A DNA stretch of 38,372 bases, from contig NZ_JAGGOK010000097.1 in NCBI RefSeq assembly GCF_018614615.1, positions 1 to 38,372 on the forward strand. The letters run 5' to 3'. Each line of letters begins with the position of its first letter. The stretch's first letter is position 1. The DNA is from Streptomyces sp. ISL-100. GTDB lineage: Bacteria > Actinomycetota > Actinomycetes > Streptomycetales > Streptomycetaceae. The position numbers and the translations under genes were made by a program. The notes under the pieces are model-generated. The model saw only the letters and a program-made list of their open reading frames with translations, ran no database searches and was not told where the DNA came from. Shown here piece after piece: positions 7,628 through 15,026 of the stretch.

Positions 7628-8053
7628 ATGCGTGCAGTGGTGCAGAGGGTCGACGGCGCGAGCGTCGTCGTGGCCGGACAAACGGTCGGCGAAATCGTGG
7701 GCGAAGGCCTGTGTGTGCTGGTGGGAGTCACCCACGAGGACACAACGGACAAGGCCGCACAGCTCGCCCGGAAGCTGTGGTCGGTTCGGATCCTTGCGGG
7801 CGAGAAGTCCTGCTCCGATGTGAATGCGCCACTTCTGGTCATTTCACAGTTCACTCTCTACGGGGACGCCCGCAAGGGTCGCCGCCCCACCTGGAACGCC
7901 GCGGCCCCCGGCGAGAGCGCCGAGCCACTGGTCGAGGAGGTCGTGGCCCAGCTCCGCGCGCTCGGCGCGCACGTGGAGACGGGCCGCTTCGGAGCGGAGA
8001 TGAGAGTCTCCCTCACGAACGACGGCCCGTTCACGATCCTGATCGAGATCTGA
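7628..8053 (+). CDS. dtd: D-aminoacyl-tRNA deacylase
   Basis: A 141-residue DTD protein that removes D-amino acids (and mischarged glycine) from tRNA, a proofreading step. It has both family signatures: SQFTLYGD in mid-protein and NDGPFT near the C-terminus, the latter carrying the Gly-cisPro dipeptide that selects D-substrates. The start MRAVVQRV is standard. TAGATT (7615-7620) lies 7 bases before the ATG with no Shine-Dalgarno, so the mRNA is probably leaderless. The gene is divergent from rsiG and ends 4 bases from the stop of the converging ygfZ-like gene. Confidence 0.95.
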   Translation: MRAVVQRVDGASVVVAGQTVGEIVGEGLCVLVGVTHEDTTDKAAQLARKLWSVRILAGEKSCSDVNAPLLVISQFTLYGDARKGRRPTWNAAAPGESAEPLVEEVVAQLRALGAHVETGRFGAEMRVSLTNDGPFTILIEI

Positions 8054-8057
8054 GGAC

Positions 8058-9023
8058 CTAAGGCTCTACGACGACTTCCTGCGCCGCGGCCGTATTCCCC
8101 GCCAGCAGCTCCGCGTCCACCGGCACATTGCGCTTGACCAGTGCGAGAGCGATCGGCCCCAGCTCGTGGTGGCGGGCCGACGTCGTGACGAACCCGAGCT
8201 GGCGCCCCTCCTCGCCGTCCGCCGCCAGCCGCACCGGCGTCCCCGGCCCCGGCAGCAGGACATCGCTGCCGTCCAGGTGCAGGAAGACGAGCCGCCGCGG
8301 CGGCTTCCCCAGGTTCTGGACGCGGGCGACGGTCTCCTGGCCCCGGTAGCAGCCCTTCTGGAGGTGTACGGCGCTGCCGATCCAGCCCAGCTCGTGCGGG
8401 ATGGTGCGGTGGTCGGTCTCGAAGCCGAGGCGGGGCCGGTGCGCTTCGACGCGCAGGGCCTCGTACGCCAGGATGCCGACGGCCGGGCCATGAGCCTCGG
8501 CGTACGCCTCCAGCTGACCGCGCGGCAGGAAGAGATCACGGCCGTGCGAAGTCTCCCGTACGGCCACACCCTCCGGCACGTCGGCGATCGAGCCGGCCGG
8601 GAGGTGGACGACTGCGAAGTCCTCGGTCCGGTCGGCGGTCTCCACCCGGTAGAAGAACTTCATCGACTCCAGATACGCGATGAGATCGCCTTGCGTACCC
8701 GGCTCGACGTGCATCCACACCGTGTCGCCGTCGTCGACGAGGTACATCGCGTGCTCGACATGGCCGTGCGCGGTGAGGATCAGCGCCTCGGTGGCCCGGC
8801 CGGCCGGGAGATCGCTGACGTGCTGCGTGAGCAGGAGGTGCAGCCAGCTCAGCCGGTCGTCACCGGTGACCGTGACGACCCCGCGGTGCGAGAGGTCGAC
8901 GAGGCCGGCGCCGCCGGCGAGCGCGCGCTGTTCGCGGAACAGGTCGCCGTAGTGCGCGGCGACGCCTTCGTCGCGCCCTTCGGCGGGGACGGCACCGGGC
9001 AGGGACAGCAGGGGGCTCTTCAT
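8058..9023 (-). CDS. YgfZ/GcvT-like folate-binding protein
   Basis: A 321-residue protein of the YgfZ family, a folate-dependent factor for iron-sulfur cluster enzymes, including the tRNA methylthiolase MiaB in E. coli. The hallmark K-G-C-Y-x-G-Q-E occurs at residues 223-230 with the conserved Cys at 225. The N-terminal GcvT-like domain covers roughly residues 15-250. A minus-strand TAGGCT (9031-9036) lies 7 bases before the ATG and overlaps the stop codon of nur, implying a leaderless transcript in addition to any read-through from nur. Confidence 0.88.
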   Translation of the reverse strand: MKSPLLSLPGAVPAEGRDEGVAAHYGDLFREQRALAGGAGLVDLSHRGVVTVTGDDRLSWLHLLLTQHVSDLPAGRATEALILTAHGHVEHAMYLVDDGDTVWMHVEPGTQGDLIAYLESMKFFYRVETADRTEDFAVVHLPAGSIADVPEGVAVRETSHGRDLFLPRGQLEAYAEAHGPAVGILAYEALRVEAHRPRLGFETDHRTIPHELGWIGSAVHLQKGCYRGQETVARVQNLGKPPRRLVFLHLDGSDVLLPGPGTPVRLAADGEEGRQLGFVTTSARHHELGPIALALVKRNVPVDAELLAGNTAAAQEVVVEP

Positions 9024-9033
9024 ATCGCCCAGC

Positions 9034-9483
9034 CTACGACTCGGTAGTTGAAGCTTCCGCGGAAGTCTCCGCAGCGCACTTCTGGCAGCGCCCGAAGATC
9101 GCGAAGTGCTTCATGTCCGTCTCGAAGCCGAACGTCTCGCGCAGCTTGGCCGTGAAGTCCGCGGCGATCGCGATGTCGGCCTCGATCACGTTCGTACAGT
9201 CGCGGCAGACCAGGTGAATGTGGTGGTGGCGGTCCGCCAGGTGGTACGTCGGGGCCCCGTGCCCCAGGTGCGCGTGACTGACCAGACCCAGCTCCTCCAG
9301 GAGCTCCAGGGTCCGGTACACGGTGGAGATGTTCACGCCGGACGCGGTCCTGCGCACCTCGACGAGGATGTCGTCGGGCGTCGCGTGTTCCAGGGCGTCC
9401 ACGGCTTCCAGGACAAGCTGACGCTGGGGCGTCAGCCGATAGCCGCGCTGCCGCAGGTCGCTTTTCCAGTCGGTGCTCACCAC
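9034..9483 (-). CDS. nur: Nickel uptake regulator, Fur family
   Basis: A 149-residue Fur-family repressor. Histidines fall exactly where I recall the nickel-sensing Streptomyces Nur has metal ligands (H33, H70, H72, H86, H88, H90, H126). There are two C-x2-C pairs (C93/C96, C133/C136) for the structural zinc. The winged helix spans about residues 10-85 with 'NISTVYRTLELLEELGLV'. Nur represses nickel uptake genes and the iron superoxide dismutase when nickel is plentiful; none of those targets is in the window. The start is GTG at 9483, or the next GTG at 9480. TACACT (9490-9495) lies 6 bases upstream, consistent with a leaderless mRNA. Confidence 0.88.
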   Translation of the reverse strand: MVSTDWKSDLRQRGYRLTPQRQLVLEAVDALEHATPDDILVEVRRTASGVNISTVYRTLELLEELGLVSHAHLGHGAPTYHLADRHHHIHLVCRDCTNVIEADIAIAADFTAKLRETFGFETDMKHFAIFGRCQKCAAETSAEASTTES

Positions 9484-9528
9484 GTGCCCAGTGTAGGCAG
9501 CGCGGCAAGCAACCCACGTGGTGTCCGC

Positions 9529-10092
9529 CTACTTGAAAAACGCGATGCCGTCGTCGGGCAGGTCCTTGAGGTCCTTCGCCCACTCGCTCGGGTCGACGAC
9601 CTTCTTCAGGTGCGCCGACATGTAGGGGCGGAGCTCGACGTCAGGAGTGGCCTTCTCACCGACCCACATGAGGTCGCTCTTGACGTAGCCGTAGAGACGC
9701 TTGCCACCGGTGTACGGCCCGGAGGCGCCGGTTCGCGCGACCGCGTCCGTCACCAGGTCGATCTGCGGCTTCTGGTCGGCGAGCTCGCCGTACCAGATCT
9801 CGACGACGCCCTGGTCGCGGATCATGACGACCTCGACCTTGCGGTCCTTGTCGACGCGCCAGTAGCCGGACTCGCTCTCCAGCGGCCGGACCTTCTTGCC
9901 GTCGTTGTCGAGCACCCACGTGTGGGAGACGTACTCAAGGAAGTCCCGGCCGTCGTGGGTGAAGGTGACTTCCTGGCCGAAGTTGCACTTCTCGGCGCCG
10001 GGGAAGTCAGAAACGCCCGCACCCTCCCAGTTTCCGAGGAGGAAGACGAGGGGGACGAGGTCCGGGTGGAGGTCGGACGGGATCTCGATCAT
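9529..10092 (-). CDS. FABP-family/nitrobindin-like heme-binding protein
   Basis: A 187-residue beta-barrel protein of the nitrobindin (DUF1794) group. The lipocalin-like G-x-W-x-G-x-G motif is at residues 20-26 (GNWEGAG). A late histidine, H161 in 'YMSAHLKKV', corresponds in position to the heme-ligating His of nitrobindins. Characterised relatives bind ferric heme and handle nitric oxide or peroxynitrite. It lies 45 bases upstream of nur on the same strand. The ATG at 10092 gives the normal family start; no strong ribosome-binding site is visible. Confidence 0.85.
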   Translation of the reverse strand: MIEIPSDLHPDLVPLVFLLGNWEGAGVSDFPGAEKCNFGQEVTFTHDGRDFLEYVSHTWVLDNDGKKVRPLESESGYWRVDKDRKVEVVMIRDQGVVEIWYGELADQKPQIDLVTDAVARTGASGPYTGGKRLYGYVKSDLMWVGEKATPDVELRPYMSAHLKKVVDPSEWAKDLKDLPDDGIAFFK

Positions 10093-10132
10093 GAGCTGCT
10101 CAGACGATCTGTGAGGGGAGGGGTGGGGTGGA

Positions 10133-10231
10133 TCAGCGCTGACCCTGGTAAAGCTTCTTCACGGTCAGACCGGCGAAGGCCAGAACGCCGACGCAGACCA
10201 GAACCAGCAGGGCTTCGAAGAAAATCACCAC
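10133..10231 (-). CDS. Small single-pass membrane peptide (32 aa)
   Basis: A short reading starting with two GTG codons (10231 and 10228). Residues 3-24 are hydrophobic (IFFEALLVLVCVGVLAFAG in part), followed by the positively charged tail VKKLYQGQR, so the tail should face the cytoplasm. AAGGAG (10239-10244) sits 7 bases before the first GTG, a very good ribosome-binding site. It fills the gap between the FABP-like gene and the three-gene membrane operon and is easily missed by length cut-offs. Function is unknown; it could be a regulatory or scaffold peptide for the membrane proteins encoded upstream. Confidence 0.7.
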   Translation of the reverse strand: MVIFFEALLVLVCVGVLAFAGLTVKKLYQGQR

Positions 10232-10324
10232 GGGGTTGCTCCTTGCACGAGCGATGGGCAGTACGGGGCCGGGCCCCAGCTTAGTCGGCGGGGGCCCGGC
10301 GTTCTCTGCGAGGGGCGTACCGGC

Positions 10325-11194
10325 TCAGCCGAGCAGCTGCGCCTGGAGAATCAGCGACTGGTAGAAGGGCACGTCCACCGCACTGCCCTTTCTGGAGTGC
10401 GTGACCAGCGCGAGCGTGTCACCAGCCACGATGTACGCCTGCCGGACCTGCCCCGCGCCGTACGGCTTCTCCTCCACGTACACATACGCCCTGACGGTCC
10501 CCGCCGTACCCAGGCTGGACCACTGTTCGTCCAGCGCGACGACGGGCGCCTCCCTCAGGAGCGCGCCGCCCTTCAGCCCGGCTCGGATCACGTCGTCCTT
10601 GAAGCCTTCCGCGTACGCGACCGAGTTGAACCGCAGCAGATAGATCCACGACGTGGTGCCGTCGGGCATGGTCCAGCCGCGTCCGGCGATGTGCCGCACG
10701 GCGGAATCGCGCAGGGCCTCCCGGATGCGGGAGCGCTCGCCCTTCGCGTACGCGGAGGCGTACTGGCCGGTGGTGATCCAGTCGCCGGTCAGCCGCTTGT
10801 CCGGCGAGGCTCCGGCCGGAGCGCTGAGCATCAGCCTTCGCAGATCGGCGTGGTGTATCTCCGCGTCGTTGCCCTCGCTGTAGGGGCGCGGCGAGCCGGC
10901 CGGCAGAGCGGGCAGCGAGAGCTCCGGGTAGTCCCAGCGGCCGTCGTGCTCAGTGGCCAGTCCTGGTACGTCGGTACGCTCCAGCGCGGCGATGCCGAAC
11001 GCGCTGCCGGTGCCGAGGCCGCCGCACACGAGCACAGCGGCGGTCCAGCGGGCGACGGCCCGCAGCACCCTGCGGGGCGGCCGGGGAGCGGCGGCGGGCG
11101 CTTCGGCAGGTGTTTCGGCAGGTGTTTCGGCAGGCGGCGGCGGTCCCGGCGCTTCTTCCGGCGTCGTCGCGGGGGGCGTGAGCTGCTCGGTCAT
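10325..11194 (-). CDS. Membrane-anchored protein of unknown function, third gene of a paralogous trio
   Basis: 289 residues: a Pro/Ala/Glu-rich cytoplasmic N-terminus with P-A-E-T repeats (about 15-40), one membrane segment (about 48-70), then an extracytoplasmic domain. The domain has blocks shared with the first gene of the trio: 'YPELSLPALPAG', 'DLRRLMLSAPAGA', and a late strand 'AGDTLALVTHSRK'. Its start codon overlaps the stop of the preceding gene by 4 bases (11191-11194), so the two are translationally coupled. No catalytic motif is visible and I recognise no named family. Confidence 0.75.
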   Translation of the reverse strand: MTEQLTPPATTPEEAPGPPPPAETPAETPAEAPAAAPRPPRRVLRAVARWTAAVLVCGGLGTGSAFGIAALERTDVPGLATEHDGRWDYPELSLPALPAGSPRPYSEGNDAEIHHADLRRLMLSAPAGASPDKRLTGDWITTGQYASAYAKGERSRIREALRDSAVRHIAGRGWTMPDGTTSWIYLLRFNSVAYAEGFKDDVIRAGLKGGALLREAPVVALDEQWSSLGTAGTVRAYVYVEEKPYGAGQVRQAYIVAGDTLALVTHSRKGSAVDVPFYQSLILQAQLLG

Positions 11195-11949
11195 ATGTAC
11201 TCCCCGGGGGACACGACGTGGTCGAGCTGGTCCTTCACCAGGCGGGCGGTCTCGCGCTTGTCGAAGGGGTTGGTGCCGGAAGCGGTGACACTCACCAGCA
11301 GCTCGTCGTCGTATGCCGTACAGGCCATCCCGCCGAGCTCCGTCGCTTCGTCGCTCTCCGTTCCGGAAGGGGGCGCCATGAAGCAGGCGGCCTTCTTGTG
11401 GCCCTTGATCTTCGGGCCCTTGCGGCTTCCGAGGAGGCCGGCCAGTTCCGTCCGGAGGGCATACAGCGCGTGGATCTGCTTCGTGTTCTTCATCCGGACG
11501 ATCTGCACCTCGACGACGAGGTTGTTCACCTGCGCGGTGTACGAACGCACCGCGATGCCCCGCACGCCCAGCCTGTCGATCTGCTTCTCATACTCCCGCC
11601 GCTGCTTGCCGGACACTCCGCGCCCCTGCTCCTTGAGGAGCGCCTCGGCCTTCGCGCCGCTGAGCTCGGAGTCATTGCCGTACGAGGAGATGTCGGGGCC
11701 GAGGCGGAAGTTGTCGGGCACGGGCAGCAGCAGTTTGCTGAGCTCGGTCGAGTCCTTGCCCCTGAAGACGTCCCCGGCCGGATCCTTGCCGGGTTCGTCG
11801 GCGGTCCGCATCCATTCGGCGCGCGGAGCGGTCCGGACAGCGGAGTCGACGGTGTGCTTGGTGTACGCGAGTCCACCGCCGACGGCGCCGAGTAACAGCA
11901 CGGCGGGAAGCGCCGTGCCGAGCAGCCGTCGGGTCTGATCCTTGTTCAC
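11191..11949 (-). CDS. Membrane-anchored protein of unknown function, second gene of the trio, with a TTA codon
   Basis: 252 residues with an N-terminal signal anchor (about 8-29) and an extracytoplasmic domain. Its block 'STELSKLLLPVPDNF' matches in position the 'DLRELLLTKPAGA' block of the first gene. The two mid-to-late cysteines (in AACFMAPP and GMACTAYD) could pair. Codon 19 is TTA (11893-11895), rare in Streptomyces and read only by the bldA tRNA, so full translation may need bldA. It overlaps both neighbours by 4 bases (11946-11949 and 11191-11194). Confidence 0.75.
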   Translation of the reverse strand: MNKDQTRRLLGTALPAVLLLGAVGGGLAYTKHTVDSAVRTAPRAEWMRTADEPGKDPAGDVFRGKDSTELSKLLLPVPDNFRLGPDISSYGNDSELSGAKAEALLKEQGRGVSGKQRREYEKQIDRLGVRGIAVRSYTAQVNNLVVEVQIVRMKNTKQIHALYALRTELAGLLGSRKGPKIKGHKKAACFMAPPSGTESDEATELGGMACTAYDDELLVSVTASGTNPFDKRETARLVKDQLDHVVSPGEYI

Positions 11950-12770
11950 AGGCGCTCCAGCTGCCGCTCGGCCAGCACGCGGATGTCGCTCCTGCTGATC
12001 GGCTTGGTGTCGAAGATGTTGATGTCGACGAATATGTCGCCGCGCTGAAATATGGCCCTGGCCTGGTACGACGGGAGGTACCCGGCCTTCAGATCAGGCT
12101 TGTAGACGTAGTAGCGGCCGTTGCCGCTGCCCTTGAGGGGGTCGCCCTCGTTGCCCGCGCCGTCCTTCTCGTACGGCATGTACGCGAGCTGGCCCCGGAC
12201 GTGCTCGACGGCGCCCGCCACGGAACTTGGGCGGAACTGGACGAGGCGGATGGTTGTCGACCGGTCCGCGCCCTGCTCCCAGGCGGCACCCGCGGCCCGG
12301 CGGAACTCGTCCAGGGCCAGCGACTCGAACATGTGGGACTCGCTGTCGAACTCAAGTGCGTACGAGGCGAGGTCGACCCAGCCGTCGTCGAGCCAAAGCT
12401 CGCCCGAGTCGCGCGCGCCCGCAGGCTTCGTCAGGAGCAGCTCGCGCAGGTCGCCTTCCGTCCTGAACCGGCGGTCGTCCTTCGCGGACAGCGGCTCCGG
12501 CTCCTTGCCCTTGGGCAGGGACTTCGCCGGGTACACCAGTCCGTCCTGCGCCAGCGCGGGCAGCGGCGTCGGCGGCCGCTCGGCCTGGACGGTGTAGCCG
12601 ACGGCGGTCCCGCCGACGATGCCCAGCACCGCGGCGGCGGCGATGATCAGGGACGTACGGCCGCGCGCGCGGACACGGCCGACAGGGCGGTCGTCGCCCG
12701 CCGGCACGATCGATTCTTCTGGTTCCTGCTGATCAGGAACGGTTTGCTGAGCTTCCAAGGGGTCCCCCAC
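11946..12770 (-). CDS. Membrane-anchored protein of unknown function, first gene of the trio
   Basis: 274 residues: a charged cytoplasmic N-terminus (1-37), a membrane segment (about 38-60), and an extracytoplasmic domain. Its blocks 'YPAKSLPKG', 'DLRELLLTKPAGA' and 'STTIRLVQFRPSSVAGAV' recur in order in the third gene. The C-terminus, 'DIFVDINIFD...LAERQLERL', resembles the ends of the other two. It starts at GTG 12770; the ribosome-binding site is weak, so the start is uncertain. It leads an operon of three overlapping genes and is divergent from the DsrE-like gene. No enzymatic motif is seen. A role in envelope sensing or assembly is only inference. Confidence 0.75.
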   Translation of the reverse strand: MGDPLEAQQTVPDQQEPEESIVPAGDDRPVGRVRARGRTSLIIAAAAVLGIVGGTAVGYTVQAERPPTPLPALAQDGLVYPAKSLPKGKEPEPLSAKDDRRFRTEGDLRELLLTKPAGARDSGELWLDDGWVDLASYALEFDSESHMFESLALDEFRRAAGAAWEQGADRSTTIRLVQFRPSSVAGAVEHVRGQLAYMPYEKDGAGNEGDPLKGSGNGRYYVYKPDLKAGYLPSYQARAIFQRGDIFVDINIFDTKPISRSDIRVLAERQLERL

Positions 12771-12781
12771 GAGACCTGAGG

Positions 12782-12819
12782 CGCAGGTTCCATCACCTGC
12801 GGCGCACTACAGACCTGCG
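12782..12819. promoter_or_regulatory. Three copies of the heptamer ACCTGCG in the trio/DsrE divergent region
   Basis: CGCAGGT (12782-12788, inverted), ACCTGCG (12795-12801) and ACCTGCG (12813-12819). The first two form an inverted repeat with a 6-base spacer; the last two are direct repeats 18 bp apart. The only intergenic space between two divergent transcription units is a typical operator site. Confidence 0.35.
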
Positions 12820-12861
12820 AGGGGCGGCCGCGGTTGTACGGCGGCGGATTACAGTTCGGAC

Positions 12862-13224
12862 ATGGCGAAGAAGCTCGTGATCAAGGTGACCGCCGGGGCC
12901 GATGCCCCGGAGCGGTGTTCGCAGGCGTTCACGGTGGCGGCGGTGGCCGTCGCCAGTGGGGTCGACGTCTCGCTCTGGCTGACCGGCGAGTCCTCGTGGT
13001 TCGCGCTGCCGGGGCGCGCGGCGGAGTTCGAGCTGCCGCACGCGGCGCCGCTGCCGGACCTGATCGAGTCGATCACGGCGGCCGGACAGATCACGCTGTG
13101 CACGCAGTGCGCGGCGCGCCGCGAGATCACCGAGAAGGACGTGATCAAGGGCGTACGGATCGCGGGCGCGCAGGTCTTCGTCAGCGAGATCATGGCGGAC
13201 GACGTCCAGTCCCTCGTCTACTGA
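12862..13224 (+). CDS. DsrE-like sulfur-relay family protein
   Basis: A 120-residue alpha/beta protein of the DsrE/DsrF-like fold. The C-T-Q-C pair (C80, C83) lies at the position where DsrE-type proteins carry their persulfide-bearing cysteine, and there is one further cysteine, C19. Such proteins carry or exchange sulfane sulfur in the cytoplasm. TACAGT (12850-12855) lies 6 bases before the ATG, with no Shine-Dalgarno, so a leaderless mRNA is likely. A CysA-type sulfurtransferase and a MoaD-like carrier lie within 5 kb and suggest a partner, but this is not shown by operon structure. Confidence 0.78.
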   Translation: MAKKLVIKVTAGADAPERCSQAFTVAAVAVASGVDVSLWLTGESSWFALPGRAAEFELPHAAPLPDLIESITAAGQITLCTQCAARREITEKDVIKGVRIAGAQVFVSEIMADDVQSLVY

Positions 13225-13236
13225 CCTGCTCGGGGC

Positions 13237-13497
13237 CTACTGAGGGCGCTTCTTGCCGTCCAGCTCGTCCCACCAGTCGTCGGACTTCGGATCCCCGGAA
13301 GGATCGTCCCACCACCGGTCCTCCGGCCCCCGCCGGTTGGCGACCATCGCCGCGATCGGCGGAATGACCATCGCGACGAAGCACATCCCCACGGCCACCG
13401 GCACGGACCACAGGCGCACGAGGGCCCAGGCGGAGACGAAGAGGACGATGCATCCGCCCATCAGCACGAAATAAGCGTGACGGCGCCGCGCGTACAT
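13237..13497 (-). CDS. DUF3099 small membrane protein
   Basis: 86 residues from the ATG at 13497: MYARRRHAYF, two hydrophobic stretches (about 8-28 and 32-52), then an acidic W/D-rich tail with 'RWWDDPSGD' and 'DDWWDELDGKK'. This matches the DUF3099 proteins common in Streptomyces, whose function is unknown. TACCGT lies 6 bases before the ATG (minus strand), suggesting a leaderless mRNA. A longer reading to 13548 adds an uncharacteristic N-terminus and was rejected. Confidence 0.75.
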   Translation of the reverse strand: MYARRRHAYFVLMGGCIVLFVSAWALVRLWSVPVAVGMCFVAMVIPPIAAMVANRRGPEDRWWDDPSGDPKSDDWWDELDGKKRPQ

Positions 13498-13590
13498 AAC
13501 TCCACGGTACGACCGAAGGGCCGCACCCGGTCCAGGCAAAGCGTCCAACCCGCCCTTGAGTGCGGCCCTTCGGCCAGTAGAAAACGCTCG

Positions 13591-13878
13591 TCAGACGGCG
13601 ATCGCGACCTCTGCGAGGCCGCCCGTCTGGGCGACGACCGTACGGTCGGCCGTGCCGCCCGGGACGAGTGCGCGGACGGTCCACGTGCCCTCGGCCGCGT
13701 AGAAGCGGAACTGGCCCGTGGCCGAGGTCGGGACCTCAGCGGTGAACTCGCCGGTCGAGTCCAGGAGGCGGACGTAACCGGTGACGGGCTCGCCGTCGCG
13801 GGTCACGCTGCCCTGGATGGTGGTCTCACCGGGCTTGATCGTCGAGGCGTCGGGGCCGCCGGCCTTTGCTCCACACAT
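13591..13878 (-). CDS. DUF1416 (SseC-like) protein
   Basis: 95 residues, beginning MCGAKAGGPD with a conserved Cys at position 2, then a beta-sandwich-like domain ('SVTRDGEPVTGYVRLLD', 'GQFRFYAAEGTWTVRAL'). The same family sits directly behind cysA-type sulfurtransferase genes in mycobacteria under the name SseC, where it is assumed to help sulfur metabolism. AAGGA (13889-13893) lies 10 bases before the ATG. It follows the sulfurtransferase by 36 bases, so the two form an operon. Confidence 0.85.
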   Translation of the reverse strand: MCGAKAGGPDASTIKPGETTIQGSVTRDGEPVTGYVRLLDSTGEFTAEVPTSATGQFRFYAAEGTWTVRALVPGGTADRTVVAQTGGLAEVAIAV

Positions 13879-13914
13879 GTTGAATCCGTCCTTCAAGTCG
13901 CAGTCGATGAGGGG

Positions 13915-14754
13915 TTACTTGTTGGCGCCGAGCTCGATCGGCACGCCGACCAGGGAGCCGTACTCGGTCCACGAGCCGTCGTAGTTCTTGACGTTGTCGA
14001 CACCGAGCAGCTCGTGCAGGACGAACCAGGTCAGGGCCGAGCGCTCACCGATGCGGCAGTAAGCGATGGTGTCCTTGGCCAGGTCGACCTGCTCGGCCTC
14101 GTACAGGGCCTTGAGCTCTTCGTCGGACTTGAAGGTGCCGTCGTCGTTGGCGTTCTTCGACCACGGGATGTTGCGGGCGGACGGGACGTGACCCGGGCGC
14201 TGCGACTGCTCCTGCGGGAGGTGGGCCGGGGCGAGCAGCTTGCCGCTGAACTCGTCGGGGGAACGCACGTCGACGAGGTTCTGGTTGTTGATCGCGGAGA
14301 CCACGTCGTCGCGGAAGGCGCGGATCGAGGTGTCCTGCGGCTGGGCCTTGTACTGCGTGGCCGGGCGCTGCGGAACCTCGGCGACCAGGTCGCGGGAGTC
14401 GAGCTCCCACTTCTTGCGGCCGCCGTCCAGCAGGCGGACGTCGCTGTGGCCGTAGAGCTTGAAGTACCAGAAGGCGTACGAGGCGAACCAGTTGTTGTTG
14501 CCGCCGTAGAGGACGACTGTGGTGTCGTTCGCGATGCCCTTCTCGGACAGGAGCTTCTCGAAGCCGGCCTGGTCGACGAAGTCGCGGCGGACCGGGTCCT
14601 GGAGGTCCTTGGTCCAGTCGATCCGGATCGCGTTGCGGATGTGGTTCTTCTCGTACGCCGAGGTGTCTTCGTCGACCTCGACGATGGCGACCTTCGGGTC
14701 CTCGATGTGGGCCTCGACCCAGTCTGCGTCTACCAGGACGTCGCTGCGGCTCAT
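13915..14754 (-). CDS. Thiosulfate sulfurtransferase, two-domain rhodanese (CysA/SseA type)
   Basis: A 279-residue tandem rhodanese that moves sulfane sulfur from thiosulfate to a thiophilic acceptor. The catalytic cysteine is C233 in the loop Y-C-R-I-G-E-R-S of the C-terminal domain; the N-terminal domain is inactive (no Cys in its loop, 'LYGGNNNWFA'). GGAGGAG lies upstream of the ATG. Actinobacterial literature calls this family CysA, which must not be confused with the sulfate-transporter ATPase CysA. Expression is probably set by the cysteine-containing leader peptide 180 bases upstream. Confidence 0.92.
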   Translation of the reverse strand: MSRSDVLVDADWVEAHIEDPKVAIVEVDEDTSAYEKNHIRNAIRIDWTKDLQDPVRRDFVDQAGFEKLLSEKGIANDTTVVLYGGNNNWFASYAFWYFKLYGHSDVRLLDGGRKKWELDSRDLVAEVPQRPATQYKAQPQDTSIRAFRDDVVSAINNQNLVDVRSPDEFSGKLLAPAHLPQEQSQRPGHVPSARNIPWSKNANDDGTFKSDEELKALYEAEQVDLAKDTIAYCRIGERSALTWFVLHELLGVDNVKNYDGSWTEYGSLVGVPIELGANK

Positions 14755-14935
14755 GCTGTTCTCCTCCGGGGCAGTGTGCGGCGGTTATGCGCGAGGTGCT
14801 GTGTGCGGGTACGCCGGTACACGGAACGGGACGGCGTACGACCGCACGGGGGTGGCCCTGACTTCGACTGCACCAGTTCGGTCGGTCGGAGGGCCGGGGG
14901 AAGGCGGGTGCCGGGCTGTGCCGGTCAGAACCCGC

Positions 14936-15019
14936 TCAGGCAGTACGACAGAGCATGGCGGCGACGCGGCACAGGTCTACTGCCCGCCGCTTCGTGAGGT
15001 CCGCCTGTCGCTGCTGCAT
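14936..15019 (-). CDS. Cysteine-containing leader peptide (27 aa) ahead of the sulfurtransferase gene
   Basis: A short reading MQQRQADLTKRR followed by AVDLCRVAAMLCRTA and a stop. This is the form of a widespread Streptomyces 'putative leader peptide' found before sulfur genes. Two cysteine codons (TGC, TGT) lie in the last third. There is no Shine-Dalgarno; TACGAT lies 7 bases before the ATG, so it should be leaderless. Cysteine shortage stalling ribosomes at these codons, and so changing folding of the 180-base leader or translation of the sulfurtransferase gene, is the expected mechanism. Confidence 0.85.
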   Translation of the reverse strand: MQQRQADLTKRRAVDLCRVAAMLCRTA

Positions 15020-15026
15020 GGGACCG

